Positions 31,358 through 39,977 of a DNA stretch of 64,000 bases are shown here, piece after piece. The notes below the pieces were generated by a model. That model saw nothing but the letters and a program-made list of their open reading frames with translations. It was not told the DNA's origin and searched no databases. Made by a program: the position numbers and the translations under genes. The stretch is from NCBI RefSeq assembly GCF_025996515.1, contig NZ_BLRH01000060.1:1718257-1782256 (forward strand), written 5' to 3'. The stretch comes from Rhizohabitans arisaemae. GTDB taxonomy: Bacteria; Actinomycetota; Actinomycetes; Streptosporangiales; Streptosporangiaceae. Each line of letters begins with the position of its first letter. The stretch's first letter is position 1.

Positions 31358-33487
31358 ATGCTCGTTGTCGCGATCATCGGGCTGGTCATGACCGCCGTCA
31401 CACTGGTGCTCGCGACCCGCCGCGTGCTCTGGCTGAAGCGGCTTGCCACGGTAGGGCAGCCCGCCCCGGAGCGGGTGGAGTACGCGAAGGCGAACGTCGG
31501 CACCGAGATCAAGACGCAGCTCGTCGAGGTTCTGGGGCAGCGGAAGCTGTTGAAGTGGACGCCGTCGGGGGTCGCCCACGCCTTTGTCATGTGGGCCTTC
31601 ATCATTCTCGCCACGGTCTATCTCGAGGCCTATGGCGTGCTGATTCAGGGGATGTTCACCGGCGAGGCGTACTTCCATATCCCGATCGTGGGGACCTGGC
31701 CGATCCTCGGGTTCCTTCAGGACTTTATCGCGGTCGCCTGTGTTCTCGGCCTCGTGGCTTTCGCCGTCATCCGGATTAGGAACTCGCCGAAGTCCCAGGG
31801 CCGTGATTCCCGCTTCTCCGGATCGCATCTGGGCGGCGCGTGGCTCGTGCTGTTCATGATCTTCAATGTGATCTGGACGATGTTCCTGTTTCGGGGTGCG
31901 GCTCTTAACAGCGGGAACTTTCCCTATCAATCCGGAGCTTTCGCCTCTGAGGTCACGGCGAAACTGCTGAAGCCGCTCGGGGTGCCCGCCAACGAACTGC
32001 TGGAGAAGATCGGCCTTCTTCTCCACATCGGCGTGATGCTCGTGTTCCTCATCATCGTGGTGCACTCCAAGCACATGCACATCTTCACCGCTCCGATCAA
32101 CGTCCTCTTCTCCCGTCGGCCGGACGGGCTGGGAGCCGTACCGGAGATGCGCAGCGGCGGCAAGGTGCTCGACTTCGAGGAGGCCGACCCGGACGTCGAC
32201 CTCTTCGGCCGGGGCAAGATCGAGGACTTCACCTGGAAGGGGTTCCTCGACTTCTACACCTGTACCGAATGCGGCCGATGCCAGTCCCAGTGCCCGGCCT
32301 GGAACACCGAGAAGCCGCTCTCGCCGAAGATGCTCGTACTCGACCTCAGGGATCACGCCTTCGCCAAGGCGCCGTACCTGCTCGCGAGTGAGGAGGAGCG
32401 GGCGAATCTGCCGGAGGCGGTGCTCAAGGAGGCGGAGAGGCCGCTCGTCGGCGAGGACGGGGTCATCCACCCGGACGTGCTCTGGTCCTGCACCAACTGC
32501 GGTGCCTGCGTCGAGCAGTGCCCGGTGGACATCGAGCACATCGATCACATCCTGGACATGCGGCGCTACCAGGTCATGATCGAGTCGAGCTTCCCCTCCG
32601 AGGCCGGCGTGATGCTGAAGAACCTGGAGAACAAGGGCAACCCCTGGGGGATGTCCGAGATGAAGCGCGCCGAGTGGATCGAGGAGCTCGACTTCGAGGT
32701 GCCGATCGTCGACGAGAAGATGCCGGCGGACATGGAGTACCTCTTCTGGGTCGGCTGCGCGGGTGCCCTGGAGGACCGGGCGAAGAAGACCACCAAGGCG
32801 ATCGCGGAGCTGCTGCACATCGCCGGGGTGAGCTTCGGGGTGCTCGGCCCGATGGAGGCGTGTACGGGTGACCCGGCGCGGCGCCTCGGCATGGAGTTCC
32901 TCTTCAACATGCTCGCGCAGCAGAACATCGAGACCTTGAACGAAGCCGGGGTCAAGAAGATCGTCGCCAGCTGCCCGCACTGCTTCAACACCCTCGCGAA
33001 CGAGTATCCCCAGCTCGGCGGGACCTACGAGGTCGTCCATCACACGCAGCTGCTGGCCAAATTGGTCGACGAAGGCAGGCTCACCCCGATCACCCCGATC
33101 GAGGAGAAGATCACCTATCACGACCCCTGCTTCCTCGGCCGGCACAACAAGGTCTACGCCCAGCCGCGGGACATCATGGCCAAGGTGCCCGGAGTGCAGA
33201 CCCAGGAGATGCACCGGTGCAAGGACCGGGGATTCTGCTGCGGGGCCGGCGGCGCCAGGATGTGGATGGAGGAGCGGATCGGCAAGCGCATCAACACCGA
33301 GCGGATCGAGGAGGCGCTGGAGACCGATCCCGACACCGTTTCCACGGCGTGCCCCTTCTGTCTGGTCATGCTGGGTGACGCGATCAGCGAGAAGAAGAAC
33401 TCCGGCGCGGCCAAGGAATCCCTTGAGGTGGTGGATGTCGCCCAGTTGCTCATCAAGTCGGTAAAGGGCGAGGCCGCCACGCCTTAA
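31358..33487 (+). CDS. Membrane-bound (Fe-S) oxidoreductase with HdrD/FadF-like CCG domains
   Basis: A 709-residue protein. Residues about 1-235 hold five or six membrane helices of the nitrate-reductase-gamma/HdrE type with histidines for haem b. Two [4Fe-4S] ferredoxin motifs follow (CTECGRCQSQCP and CTNCGACVEQCP). Two CCG domains complete it (CPHCFNTL with DPCFLGR, and GFCCGAGGARMW with CPFC). The layout equals bacterial FadF/EtfQO-like proteins that pass electrons from electron-transfer flavoprotein to menaquinone; the physiological donor here is inferred. GGAGG six bases before ATG 31358 fixes the start. Confidence 0.88.
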   Translation: MLVVAIIGLVMTAVTLVLATRRVLWLKRLATVGQPAPERVEYAKANVGTEIKTQLVEVLGQRKLLKWTPSGVAHAFVMWAFIILATVYLEAYGVLIQGMFTGEAYFHIPIVGTWPILGFLQDFIAVACVLGLVAFAVIRIRNSPKSQGRDSRFSGSHLGGAWLVLFMIFNVIWTMFLFRGAALNSGNFPYQSGAFASEVTAKLLKPLGVPANELLEKIGLLLHIGVMLVFLIIVVHSKHMHIFTAPINVLFSRRPDGLGAVPEMRSGGKVLDFEEADPDVDLFGRGKIEDFTWKGFLDFYTCTECGRCQSQCPAWNTEKPLSPKMLVLDLRDHAFAKAPYLLASEEERANLPEAVLKEAERPLVGEDGVIHPDVLWSCTNCGACVEQCPVDIEHIDHILDMRRYQVMIESSFPSEAGVMLKNLENKGNPWGMSEMKRAEWIEELDFEVPIVDEKMPADMEYLFWVGCAGALEDRAKKTTKAIAELLHIAGVSFGVLGPMEACTGDPARRLGMEFLFNMLAQQNIETLNEAGVKKIVASCPHCFNTLANEYPQLGGTYEVVHHTQLLAKLVDEGRLTPITPIEEKITYHDPCFLGRHNKVYAQPRDIMAKVPGVQTQEMHRCKDRGFCCGAGGARMWMEERIGKRINTERIEEALETDPDTVSTACPFCLVMLGDAISEKKNSGAAKESLEVVDVAQLLIKSVKGEAATP

Positions 33488-33503
33488 CATCAGTGATCGC
33501 GGC

Positions 33504-33538
33504 TTAAGTCCCTCATGGGAACGCCATGGGGGACTTAA
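33504..33538 (+). terminator. Terminator after the Fe-S oxidoreductase gene
   Basis: 15-bp arms (33504-33518 with 33524-33538), with one position that pairs as G-U in RNA, and a 5-base loop, 17 bases after the stop. Confidence 0.82.
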
Positions 33539-33631
33539 CCCTGATCGACACGGTAAGTCCTCTCTACATAACGGCTAAATCACGGTAATCTTTTCGTCAC
33601 GCGGCTCATTCAAGGGGGAGGGAGCTTGCCA

Positions 33632-34390
33632 GTGAGTCCAATCGTCACCGAGGCCGAGGTCGGACCCACTGATGTGCTCGCCATCCGGTTCGCCACCGCG
33701 GACCCCCTAGCAGGCGACCATGAGCTGGTGCTCCGGCACCGGAAGGCCGGACACGAGCGGCGGGTCCGGGCACAGATCCCGGAGACCGCGGTCCCGCTGA
33801 CGTCGCTGGAGCTGACCCCGGGCCTGTGGGACGCCTATCTGAGCGGAGCCGCCGGGGAGATCCGCCTGATCAGCACCGATCCGGGTTTCTCCCTCGACCG
33901 GCTGGACTCGTACGCGCTGAGCAGCCGGACCCTCGGATTCCACGCCTACCGCACGATGGACGGCTACCTCGCGCTCAAGGTCCGCAAGCTGCTGGCCATG
34001 GCGGAGGTTCGCGCCGTCTGGCTGCGGGAACGCCGGTTCGAGGTCACCGGGCTCCTCGCCTACACCGGCCTTTCCGACGACGGGGTACGGCGAAACGCAC
34101 GGTTGATCATGCAGCAGCGGGGAAGTGTCTCCTCGGTGGAGGTGGGTGCGACCGTCGAGGGGGTGCGTTTTCACGCGGCCATGTCGCTCTTCGGGCTGCT
34201 GAACCCCGGAAGCTGGGAGCCGTCGCTGGAGGTGGACGGGCTCGGCACCCCACTGAGACTGAGCGCCCGGATAGACGACGTGCTGAGCAAGCGCCGACGG
34301 CTGCAGTACCCCGCGGCGACGGTGGACGGGATGCGGATCCAGCCGTACTACGACACCCGCGATGACCTTTACGTCGGGGTGGAGGCGTGA
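33632..34390 (+). CDS. Hypothetical protein coupled to a glycosyltransferase
   Basis: A 252-residue cytoplasmic protein with alternating beta-strand pattern and no signal peptide. I do not recognise a domain; its position before a GT4 enzyme suggests a role in making or modifying a surface glycan. GGGAGG about eight bases before GTG 33632 decides the start; a TTG two codons earlier is too close to it. The stop overlaps the glycosyltransferase GTG by four bases, so the two are co-translated. Codon use is normal for the genome. Confidence 0.68.
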   Translation: MSPIVTEAEVGPTDVLAIRFATADPLAGDHELVLRHRKAGHERRVRAQIPETAVPLTSLELTPGLWDAYLSGAAGEIRLISTDPGFSLDRLDSYALSSRTLGFHAYRTMDGYLALKVRKLLAMAEVRAVWLRERRFEVTGLLAYTGLSDDGVRRNARLIMQQRGSVSSVEVGATVEGVRFHAAMSLFGLLNPGSWEPSLEVDGLGTPLRLSARIDDVLSKRRRLQYPAATVDGMRIQPYYDTRDDLYVGVEA

Positions 34391-35502
34391 AGATCTCACT
34401 GCTTCTCCCGACCGCCTACGGGCTGGGGGGAGGCGTCAGATCGGCGTTCAATCTCGCGGCTCGGCTGGCGGACGCCCACGAGGTCGAGATCGTCAGCGTC
34501 GAGCGGCACCGGGAGGTCCCGTTCCTTCCGCTGGATCCCCGGGTCCGGCTCCGCTCCCTGGTGGACACCCGCCCCGAGTCTGGGACGGCCGGTCCCATGT
34601 CGGTGGCCTTCGCCAGGCTCCCCCGGTTGATGCGGACCGATCTCGCCCTGTGGCGGTATCTTCGGACACCCCGGACGGACGTGCTCATCACGGGGCGCCC
34701 GTCGCTCAGCATCCTCGCGGCCAGGCATGCGCCACGACGGGTGATCAGGATCGCGCGGGAGCACACGCCTCCCGTCCCCGAGCGGGCCGGCGTGATCAAA
34801 CGCCTCTACGCCGGGCTGGACGCGGTGGTCGCCGTCTCCGAGGTGGATCGAGGGGAGTATGCGAGCCTTTTGGCGGGCACCGGTGTCCGGATCCGCGCGA
34901 TCGGCAATTCGCTCGCCCCAGGGAACCGGCCGCGCTCCCGGATGGACAACCGGATCGTCGCGGCGGCCGGTCGCTTTGTTCCGTCAAAGTCATACGACCG
35001 GCTAATTCATTCTTTTGCCATAGTCGTCGATAAACGCCCGGATTGGCGATTACGGTTATACGGCAGCGGCCCGGAGGAGAAGAGGCTGAGAAGCCTTGTC
35101 TACGACCGGGAACTACACAACAACGTCTATTTCATGGGCACCACCGCGGATATCGAAGGCGAATTCGCGAAGGCGTCGGTCGTCGCGGTCACCTCCCGCC
35201 GGGAGAGCGGGGCCATGTCGATAATCGAGGCTTTGGGGTGTGGGGTACCGGTGGTGAGCTTCGCCGGTTTGCGGGGTGTGGAGGAGATCGTGGAGTCCGA
35301 GTGGAATGGAATTTTGGTTCCCGAGGGGGAGGATGACGGGCAGGCTTTCGCGAACGCCCTGCTCGGGTTGATCGACGACGACGAGCAGCGGAAGAAGATG
35401 GGGGTATACGCGTTGGAGACGTCTGTTCGTTATGGTTCGCAGGTGATCGGCGCGTTCTGGGAGGAACTCATCGGCGAGTTGGGCGCCGGGCGGAGATCTT
35501 GA
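34387..35502 (+). CDS. Glycosyltransferase family 4 (GT-B fold)
   Basis: A 371-residue retaining glycosyltransferase. The N-terminal Rossmann half opens MKISLLLPTAYGLGGGVRSAFNLA, the glycine-rich acceptor-side loop. The C-terminal half has LRLYGSGPEEKRLR and SRRESGAMSIIEALGCGVPVV, the E-x7-E donor motif of GT4 enzymes. Substrate specificity cannot be read, though teichoic-acid or capsule enzymes have this form. Bases 34970-35240 are richer in A+T than the rest of the gene, a sign of mosaic origin or relaxed codon use. Translationally coupled to the upstream hypothetical protein. Confidence 0.87.
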   Translation: MKISLLLPTAYGLGGGVRSAFNLAARLADAHEVEIVSVERHREVPFLPLDPRVRLRSLVDTRPESGTAGPMSVAFARLPRLMRTDLALWRYLRTPRTDVLITGRPSLSILAARHAPRRVIRIAREHTPPVPERAGVIKRLYAGLDAVVAVSEVDRGEYASLLAGTGVRIRAIGNSLAPGNRPRSRMDNRIVAAAGRFVPSKSYDRLIHSFAIVVDKRPDWRLRLYGSGPEEKRLRSLVYDRELHNNVYFMGTTADIEGEFAKASVVAVTSRRESGAMSIIEALGCGVPVVSFAGLRGVEEIVESEWNGILVPEGEDDGQAFANALLGLIDDDEQRKKMGVYALETSVRYGSQVIGAFWEELIGELGAGRRS

Positions 35503-35574
35503 CCTAGGTGATTTCCAGGGCTACCGGGTATCGAGGTGATTTGACGGTGTCCGGGCCGCTCAGGAGCTTCCGGC

Positions 35575-35594
35575 ATACCCTCAGAGGGTATACT
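35575..35594 (+). promoter_or_regulatory. CsoR-type operator overlapping the csoR -10 box
   Basis: ATACCCT-CAG-AGGGTAT (35575-35591) is a perfect 7-bp inverted repeat of the TACCC/GGGTA kind known for CsoR operators. It overlaps a good -10 box TATACT (35589-35594). The csoR ATG follows eight bases later, so binding would shut off csoR itself. Confidence 0.8.
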
Positions 35595-35602
35595 GTGGAG
35601 AT

Positions 35603-35884
35603 ATGAGAGGCTACACGGGAGACAAGCAGGAATACCTCACCCGGCTGCGGCGGATCGAGGGTCAGGTGCGCGGCCTGCAGCGGATGGTCGACGAGGACGT
35701 CTACTGCATCGACATCCTCACCCAGGTGTCGGCGGTGACCCGGGCGCTCCAGTCCGTCGCCCTGGGTCTTCTTGAGGATCACATCGGGCACTGCGTGACC
35801 GAGGCGGTGGGGACCGGTGGTCCCGAGGCGGAGGAGAAGGTCAAAGAGGCTTCGGCCGCCATCGCCCGCTTGGTTCGGTCCTAA
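35603..35884 (+). CDS. csoR: CsoR/RcnR-family metal-sensing repressor
   Basis: A 93-residue all-helical repressor. The Cu(I) ligand set of CsoR is complete: Cys at about 35 (YCIDIL), His at about 60 (EDHIGHC) and Cys at about 64. The RRIEGQVRGLQRMV segment is the family signature for DNA binding. The TSS predicted from the overlapping -10 box is within 2-3 bases of the ATG, and GGAG is only two bases away, so the mRNA is probably leaderless. No copper ATPase or chaperone gene adjoins; such targets would be elsewhere. Copper rather than Ni, Co or formaldehyde is inferred from the C-H-C pattern. Confidence 0.92.
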   Translation: MRGYTGDKQEYLTRLRRIEGQVRGLQRMVDEDVYCIDILTQVSAVTRALQSVALGLLEDHIGHCVTEAVGTGGPEAEEKVKEASAAIARLVRS

Positions 35885-35905
35885 GCGGTACGGTCAAGCA
35901 TGATT

Positions 35906-35932
35906 TCCCGCGTAGTGGGGAACCACGCGGGA
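35906..35932 (+). terminator. Terminator after csoR
   Basis: An 8-bp perfect inverted repeat TCCCGCGT/ACGCGGGA (35906-35913 with 35925-35932), 11-base loop, 22 bases after the csoR stop. It can serve both convergent genes. Confidence 0.65.
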
Positions 35933-35993
35933 TGGTAAATCATGGCTCTCGTGGGCTAGCCGATATCGCCCAACGAACTAGTCACGGCGGTCG

Positions 35994-36158
35994 CTAGAGA
36001 CGCGCCGAGGTCTTCAAACCCAGCGCTTGATCAAGCTCTTCCAAGGTCAACTGTCGTGCGTTCACGGCGTTGACGGCGCTTAGGACCTCGGCATAGAGCA
36101 CGATCTCATCCCATGCGACACGGTCGTGGACCCGAGAATCAAGATCATCGTGTCTCAC
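35994..36158 (-). CDS. Small acidic hypothetical protein
   Basis: A 54-residue ORF. The sequence is rich in Asp, Glu and hydrophobic residues in a helical pattern (WDEIVLYAEVLSAVNAVNA, then LTLEELDQALGL). A GTG start with GGAGAGG eight bases upstream supports translation. The frame runs ten codons further upstream, but the ribosome site favours 36158. It converges on csoR. Family unknown to me; the size and acidity would fit a small regulatory or partner protein. Confidence 0.55.
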   Translation of the reverse strand: MRHDDLDSRVHDRVAWDEIVLYAEVLSAVNAVNARQLTLEELDQALGLKTSARL

Positions 36159-36471
36159 CGCGTCGTCCTCTCCTTCCGCAGCCCACACCCACTTTTGAGG
36201 TTACGGTGTTAAGACAATGAGGAACATGGCCCGTCGGGACCATTCCGGTCCGCATCGCCCCCCTGATGGGCCATTTCCCGGATTTTGAGATCACAATTCA
36301 ATGAAATCCGAAGTGGGCGGCTGGATCAGGCGCTATGCGTGTGCCCTTGTGAAATAGCGGCAAAGCCGTCTCAAGGTTATCCCGGCTCGGGTGGTGATCC
36401 AACGTAGCCGTGCATGGCCCAAATAGCCTAGCGGTGCCGGGGAAAAGCAGGGCACGCCCGCTTCTCCGCTC

Positions 36472-37806
36472 TTACCGGGACGGAGGGAGCGGGTCATCAC
36501 GGTGATGGATGAGTTGCCGAACAAGAGCCGCCGATGTGGTGAAGCCCTGCTCGGGGACCGGGATCCCGGTAAGCCGGCACCACGCCAGGCTCGCCGCGTA
36601 ACTCGCCCCGAGAACGGTGGCGGTGGCCTCTCTGCCCGGTGGCGACACGTGCGCGGGCAACGTGCCGTCCTGCGGCCAGCACCCGCGGAGCGGGTGCCCC
36701 GGCTGTTCGACGACCGCGCTCAGCGCGGCGCCCAGCTCCGGCTCCAGCCAGGTGGCGACGGGCGCGGCGAGGTCGGGCTTCACGGCGCAGATGTCGGCGC
36801 CGATCAGCGATATGGCCGCCAGCCGCGCCTCCAGGTAGCCGGCCACCCGCGGATCGGCGTAGGAGAGCGCCTGGGCGAGGTCGTACACCGAGTGGCGCAG
36901 ATGCTCGCCGGGGGAGGTCTCCATACTCGTGGCGGGTGCCAGGTGCGGCGGGCACCGGGAGAGCCAGCCCCGCACCAGCGCCGGTTCCCCCTGCTCCGCC
37001 AGGTCGGCGTCGAGGTCCGGACGGGCGAGCGCCGGTCGCGCCATGGACAGGAGCGCCTCGGCCCGGGGGGAGAAACGCGGGTCCTCGCAGAGCACGGAGG
37101 CGGTCCGGACCATCGTCGTGAGCAGGAGGTGCGCGGCGTCCGCGTCGCCCGCGCGGAGCCGTCCGCCGTACAGTCCGGTGAGGGCGGTGAGCGGGATGGG
37201 CGGGAGGCGCCGGACCCATTCGTCCCCGGGCAGGGGGCGGGCGAGGAACTCGCCGAACATGGTGAGGAGGCGCTCGTTCCCGTCGAAGATGGGGGCGTAG
37301 GAGCACCACATGATCGTCCCCCAGACGGCCGCCACCGGGCTCGGCACGTCGTCGGCGAACATCGGCCAGCCGACCGGGAATCGGGCGCACTCGGTACGGC
37401 GGAGGTCGGTCAGCACGGCCCGGACGCCGTCGACGACCGGTGCGGGCACGTCGGGCCCGACGAACGCCTGGAACGAGCCCCGGCGGAAGGCGAAGTCAGG
37501 ACCGGCGGGGACCAGGGCCGCGGGGACGGCCGGCGCGCTGCCGTACCGTCCGACCGCTCTGGCGGCGGTGCGGATCATCGGGGTCATCGGGGGAGGGCAC
37601 AGATGCCAGCCCCCGTCCGCCGGGTGCCGGCGATACCAGCGGGCCAGGGTTCCGAAGAACCAGAAGGCGCCGTCGGGGAGGCAGAGCATATGGGGGGCGA
37701 GGGCGCGGGTCCGTACGGCCTGCGGGGTGTTCGTCCACTGGGGTGAGCGCACCGCCGCGAAGGTATGCCGCTCGACCGCGCTGAACGGATCCGTAACCCA
37801 CGCCAC
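36472..37806 (-). CDS. Conserved hypothetical protein
   Basis: A 444-residue soluble protein with good actinobacterial codon use over its whole length. It is Ala/Arg/Pro-rich and mostly helical, with aromatic clusters near the N-terminus (MLCLPDGAFWFFGTLARWY). I know no domain for it. The open frame continues to 38301 but then overlaps the carbonic anhydrase gene, so the GTG at 37806 is the likely start; no strong ribosome site is visible, and coupling to the upstream gene 23 bases away is probable. Confidence 0.62.
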   Translation of the reverse strand: MAWVTDPFSAVERHTFAAVRSPQWTNTPQAVRTRALAPHMLCLPDGAFWFFGTLARWYRRHPADGGWHLCPPPMTPMIRTAARAVGRYGSAPAVPAALVPAGPDFAFRRGSFQAFVGPDVPAPVVDGVRAVLTDLRRTECARFPVGWPMFADDVPSPVAAVWGTIMWCSYAPIFDGNERLLTMFGEFLARPLPGDEWVRRLPPIPLTALTGLYGGRLRAGDADAAHLLLTTMVRTASVLCEDPRFSPRAEALLSMARPALARPDLDADLAEQGEPALVRGWLSRCPPHLAPATSMETSPGEHLRHSVYDLAQALSYADPRVAGYLEARLAAISLIGADICAVKPDLAAPVATWLEPELGAALSAVVEQPGHPLRGCWPQDGTLPAHVSPPGREATATVLGASYAASLAWCRLTGIPVPEQGFTTSAALVRQLIHHRDDPLPPSR

Positions 37807-37829
37807 ACCGACATCGTAGATCCTGAATC

Positions 37830-38363
37830 TCAGCCCGCCGGTCGGGCCCCGCGATGCCGCTCCGCCTTGGCGATGTAGTTCTCGGGGGTGCGGGCGAAGG
37901 ACTGCCGGTCGGCGTCGGTGAGCTCGCGGATCACCTTGCCCGGTACGCCCGCGACGAGGACGCCCGCGGGTATCTTCGCCCCCGGGGTGACGACGGCGCC
38001 GGCCGCGACGAGGGAGCCGGCCCCCACCCGGGCGCCGCCGAGCACGATGGCGCCGATCCCGATCAGGGCCCCGGTCTCGACGTGGGCACCGTGGACCATG
38101 GCCTTGTGGCCGAGGCTGACCCGGTCCTCCAGGATCGCGGGTTCGCGCGGGTCGGCGTGGAGGCAGCACAGATCCTGGATGTTGCACTCGGCCCCGACGA
38201 CGATCTCCTCGTCGTCGCCGCGGAGGACAGAGCCGTACCAGACGTTGCTGGCCCGGCCCAGCCGTACCCGGCCGACGACGACGGCTCCCGGGGCGACCCA
38301 CGCCTCGGGGTGGATCTCGGGCTCATCCTGACCGAGGGCGGCGATGTAGTTCATGGTCAGCAT
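37830..38363 (-). CDS. Gamma-class carbonic anhydrase family protein (left-handed beta-helix)
   Basis: A 177-residue hexapeptide-repeat protein. The repeats show the isoleucine-patch pattern, and metal-ligand histidines of the gamma-CA family are visible in HADPRE, SLGHKAMVHGAHV. The C-terminal helix follows after PAGVLVAGVPGKVIREL. Such proteins are Zn/Fe carbonic anhydrases or related acyltransferase-fold enzymes (PaaY, CaiE-like), so activity is not certain. ATG 38363 or 38354 are both possible. It diverges from the DivIVA-like gene with about 315 bases between them. Confidence 0.85.
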   Translation of the reverse strand: MLTMNYIAALGQDEPEIHPEAWVAPGAVVVGRVRLGRASNVWYGSVLRGDDEEIVVGAECNIQDLCCLHADPREPAILEDRVSLGHKAMVHGAHVETGALIGIGAIVLGGARVGAGSLVAAGAVVTPGAKIPAGVLVAGVPGKVIRELTDADRQSFARTPENYIAKAERHRGARPAG

Positions 38364-38678
38364 GGTGGCATACCGCTCCGGCGGCGGGTTTGGCACCCTT
38401 GCCGATAGCGGTACAGTCCTAAGCAATATGGGCAGCGGTGGTCCGGGAGGCTTTGGAGCTTGGCCAACAGTTGTGGCATTGTTCACTACTTGCCGCATCT
38501 TCGTCAGGCAGCCGGGTAGGGAACCTCGGATTGACACTCGTGTCGAGCCGGATTCACAGGGTGTGCCCGATTTTTCCGCTAGCACTCTGGCATTCCGGTT
38601 GCGGACGCGGGTGTATGCCTAGAAGAGTCGACCCCGACGTGTCCTTCCCCGCTCACACACAACCCCCAGGCAGTGCCC

Positions 38679-39719
38679 ATGACGAACCAGCACGAGACGC
38701 TTTCTGACATGATGCGTGAAGACTCCTTCGAGGTCGTCATGCGTGGTTACAGCCGGCGTCAGGTAGACGACTACCTCATCCGTACCCGTAACCAGACTCG
38801 GGACCTCGAAGAGCGGCTCGCCCGCACGATCGAGCAGTCCGAGCAGAGCAGAATCGAACTGGCCGAGGCCAGGCGGCGCCTCTCCGAGGCTCCGCAGGAC
38901 TACGACGAGCTGGGCCAGCGACTCAGCCAGATCCTCAAGCTCGGCGAGGAGGAGGCCGCGGCCAAACGGCAGACCGCCGACAACGAGGTGGCCGAACTCC
39001 GCAAGGAGGCCGCAGCCGAGGTCGACCAGCTGGTGAACTCCGCCCGCGAGCAGGCCGAGAAGATCATGAGCGCGGCGCAGCAGGAGGCCGAGCGCCGGGT
39101 GGCGGAGGCGACCGCCTCGGCCGAGCGCCTCCTCTCCCAGGCCGGTGCGGACGCGGAGGAGACACTGGCCACCGCGCGCGCCGAGGCCGAGGACACGGTG
39201 AACAACGCGCGGGCCGAGGCCGATCGGATGGTCACCAACGCCCGCCACGAGTCGGAGCGCCTGGTGACGACCGCGCGTTCGGAGTCGGACGCCATGATGA
39301 CCGCCGCCGAGCGGCGCTCCACCGCGCTCGACGAGCACACGGGCCGCCGGGTCAACGCGCTCACCCGGACCCACGGGGAGGCGGTGCGCCGGCTGTCGGA
39401 GATCAGCTCCGTTCTCGTGGAACTGATGAGCCAGGACGCGAGCGCCGGCCCGCTGATCGTCGAGGAGCCCGACCCCATTCAGGTCGAGGCGGTCGCCGAA
39501 GAGCGCATGATCATGGACGATTCCGACGCGGACGAGACCCCCGACGACGTCGTGGCCCACGGGATCGTGCACGAGGACCACGACGAGCAGGGTTCGCCGC
39601 AGATCGCGATGGTCGACGAGGACACCCGTCGGCCGCATGAGAGCCGGGAGGAGGACGGGCTCCACGGCGGGCCGATGCAGGCGCACCGTGAGCTGTCGCC
39701 GGGATCCACCCGTCCCTGA
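38679..39719 (+). CDS. DivIVA-domain coiled-coil protein (FilP/Scy-like)
   Basis: A 346-residue protein. The N-terminal DivIVA-type membrane-sensing segment is FEVVMRGYSRRQVDDYL (about residues 14-30), followed by a heptad-rich coiled coil up to about residue 260 with runs of Ala/Glu/Arg, and an acidic disordered tail. Such proteins build polar or cytoskeletal assemblies in mycelial actinobacteria (FilP and Scy in Streptomyces). The ATG at 38679 is preferred to a GTG two codons earlier. A terminator follows. Confidence 0.84.
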   Translation: MTNQHETLSDMMREDSFEVVMRGYSRRQVDDYLIRTRNQTRDLEERLARTIEQSEQSRIELAEARRRLSEAPQDYDELGQRLSQILKLGEEEAAAKRQTADNEVAELRKEAAAEVDQLVNSAREQAEKIMSAAQQEAERRVAEATASAERLLSQAGADAEETLATARAEAEDTVNNARAEADRMVTNARHESERLVTTARSESDAMMTAAERRSTALDEHTGRRVNALTRTHGEAVRRLSEISSVLVELMSQDASAGPLIVEEPDPIQVEAVAEERMIMDDSDADETPDDVVAHGIVHEDHDEQGSPQIAMVDEDTRRPHESREEDGLHGGPMQAHRELSPGSTRP

Positions 39720-39757
39720 CGCCGGGGCCGAACCTCAAGGGTGCGATGGGCAAAGGG

Positions 39758-39786
39758 AGAGTCCGCGGCGGGTGACCGCGGGCTCT
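39758..39786 (+). terminator. Terminator after the DivIVA-like gene
   Basis: Inverted repeat with arms 39758-39768 and 39776-39786 (AGAG-T-CCGCGG against CCGCGG-G-CTCT, one mismatch, 7-base loop), about 40 bases after the stop. Confidence 0.65.
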
Positions 39787-39977
39787 TCGCATCGGCCGGA
39801 CAACCGGGTACCTTCCTCCTAGAACGCGATGCGGCCCTCTGGTGACGCCCGTTCTTGCAGGCCGGGTCCGGCCCTTGCGCTACTCAACCGGCGCTGGTAA
39901 GGGGAAGGGATGGTCGAGATGCACGGACTCCACACTCAGCGCGGCCGGCAGTCACCGCCGCCGGAAGGCGTCCGACG

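Noticed and set aside
31256..33490. 744-codon minus-strand ORF opposite the Fe-S oxidoreductase
   Set aside because: Antisense shadow; the plus-strand protein has all cluster motifs.
37807..38301. N-terminal extension of the hypothetical gene at 36472-37806
   Set aside because: The extension overlaps the carbonic anhydrase gene in another frame and is Arg/Gly/Pro low-complexity.
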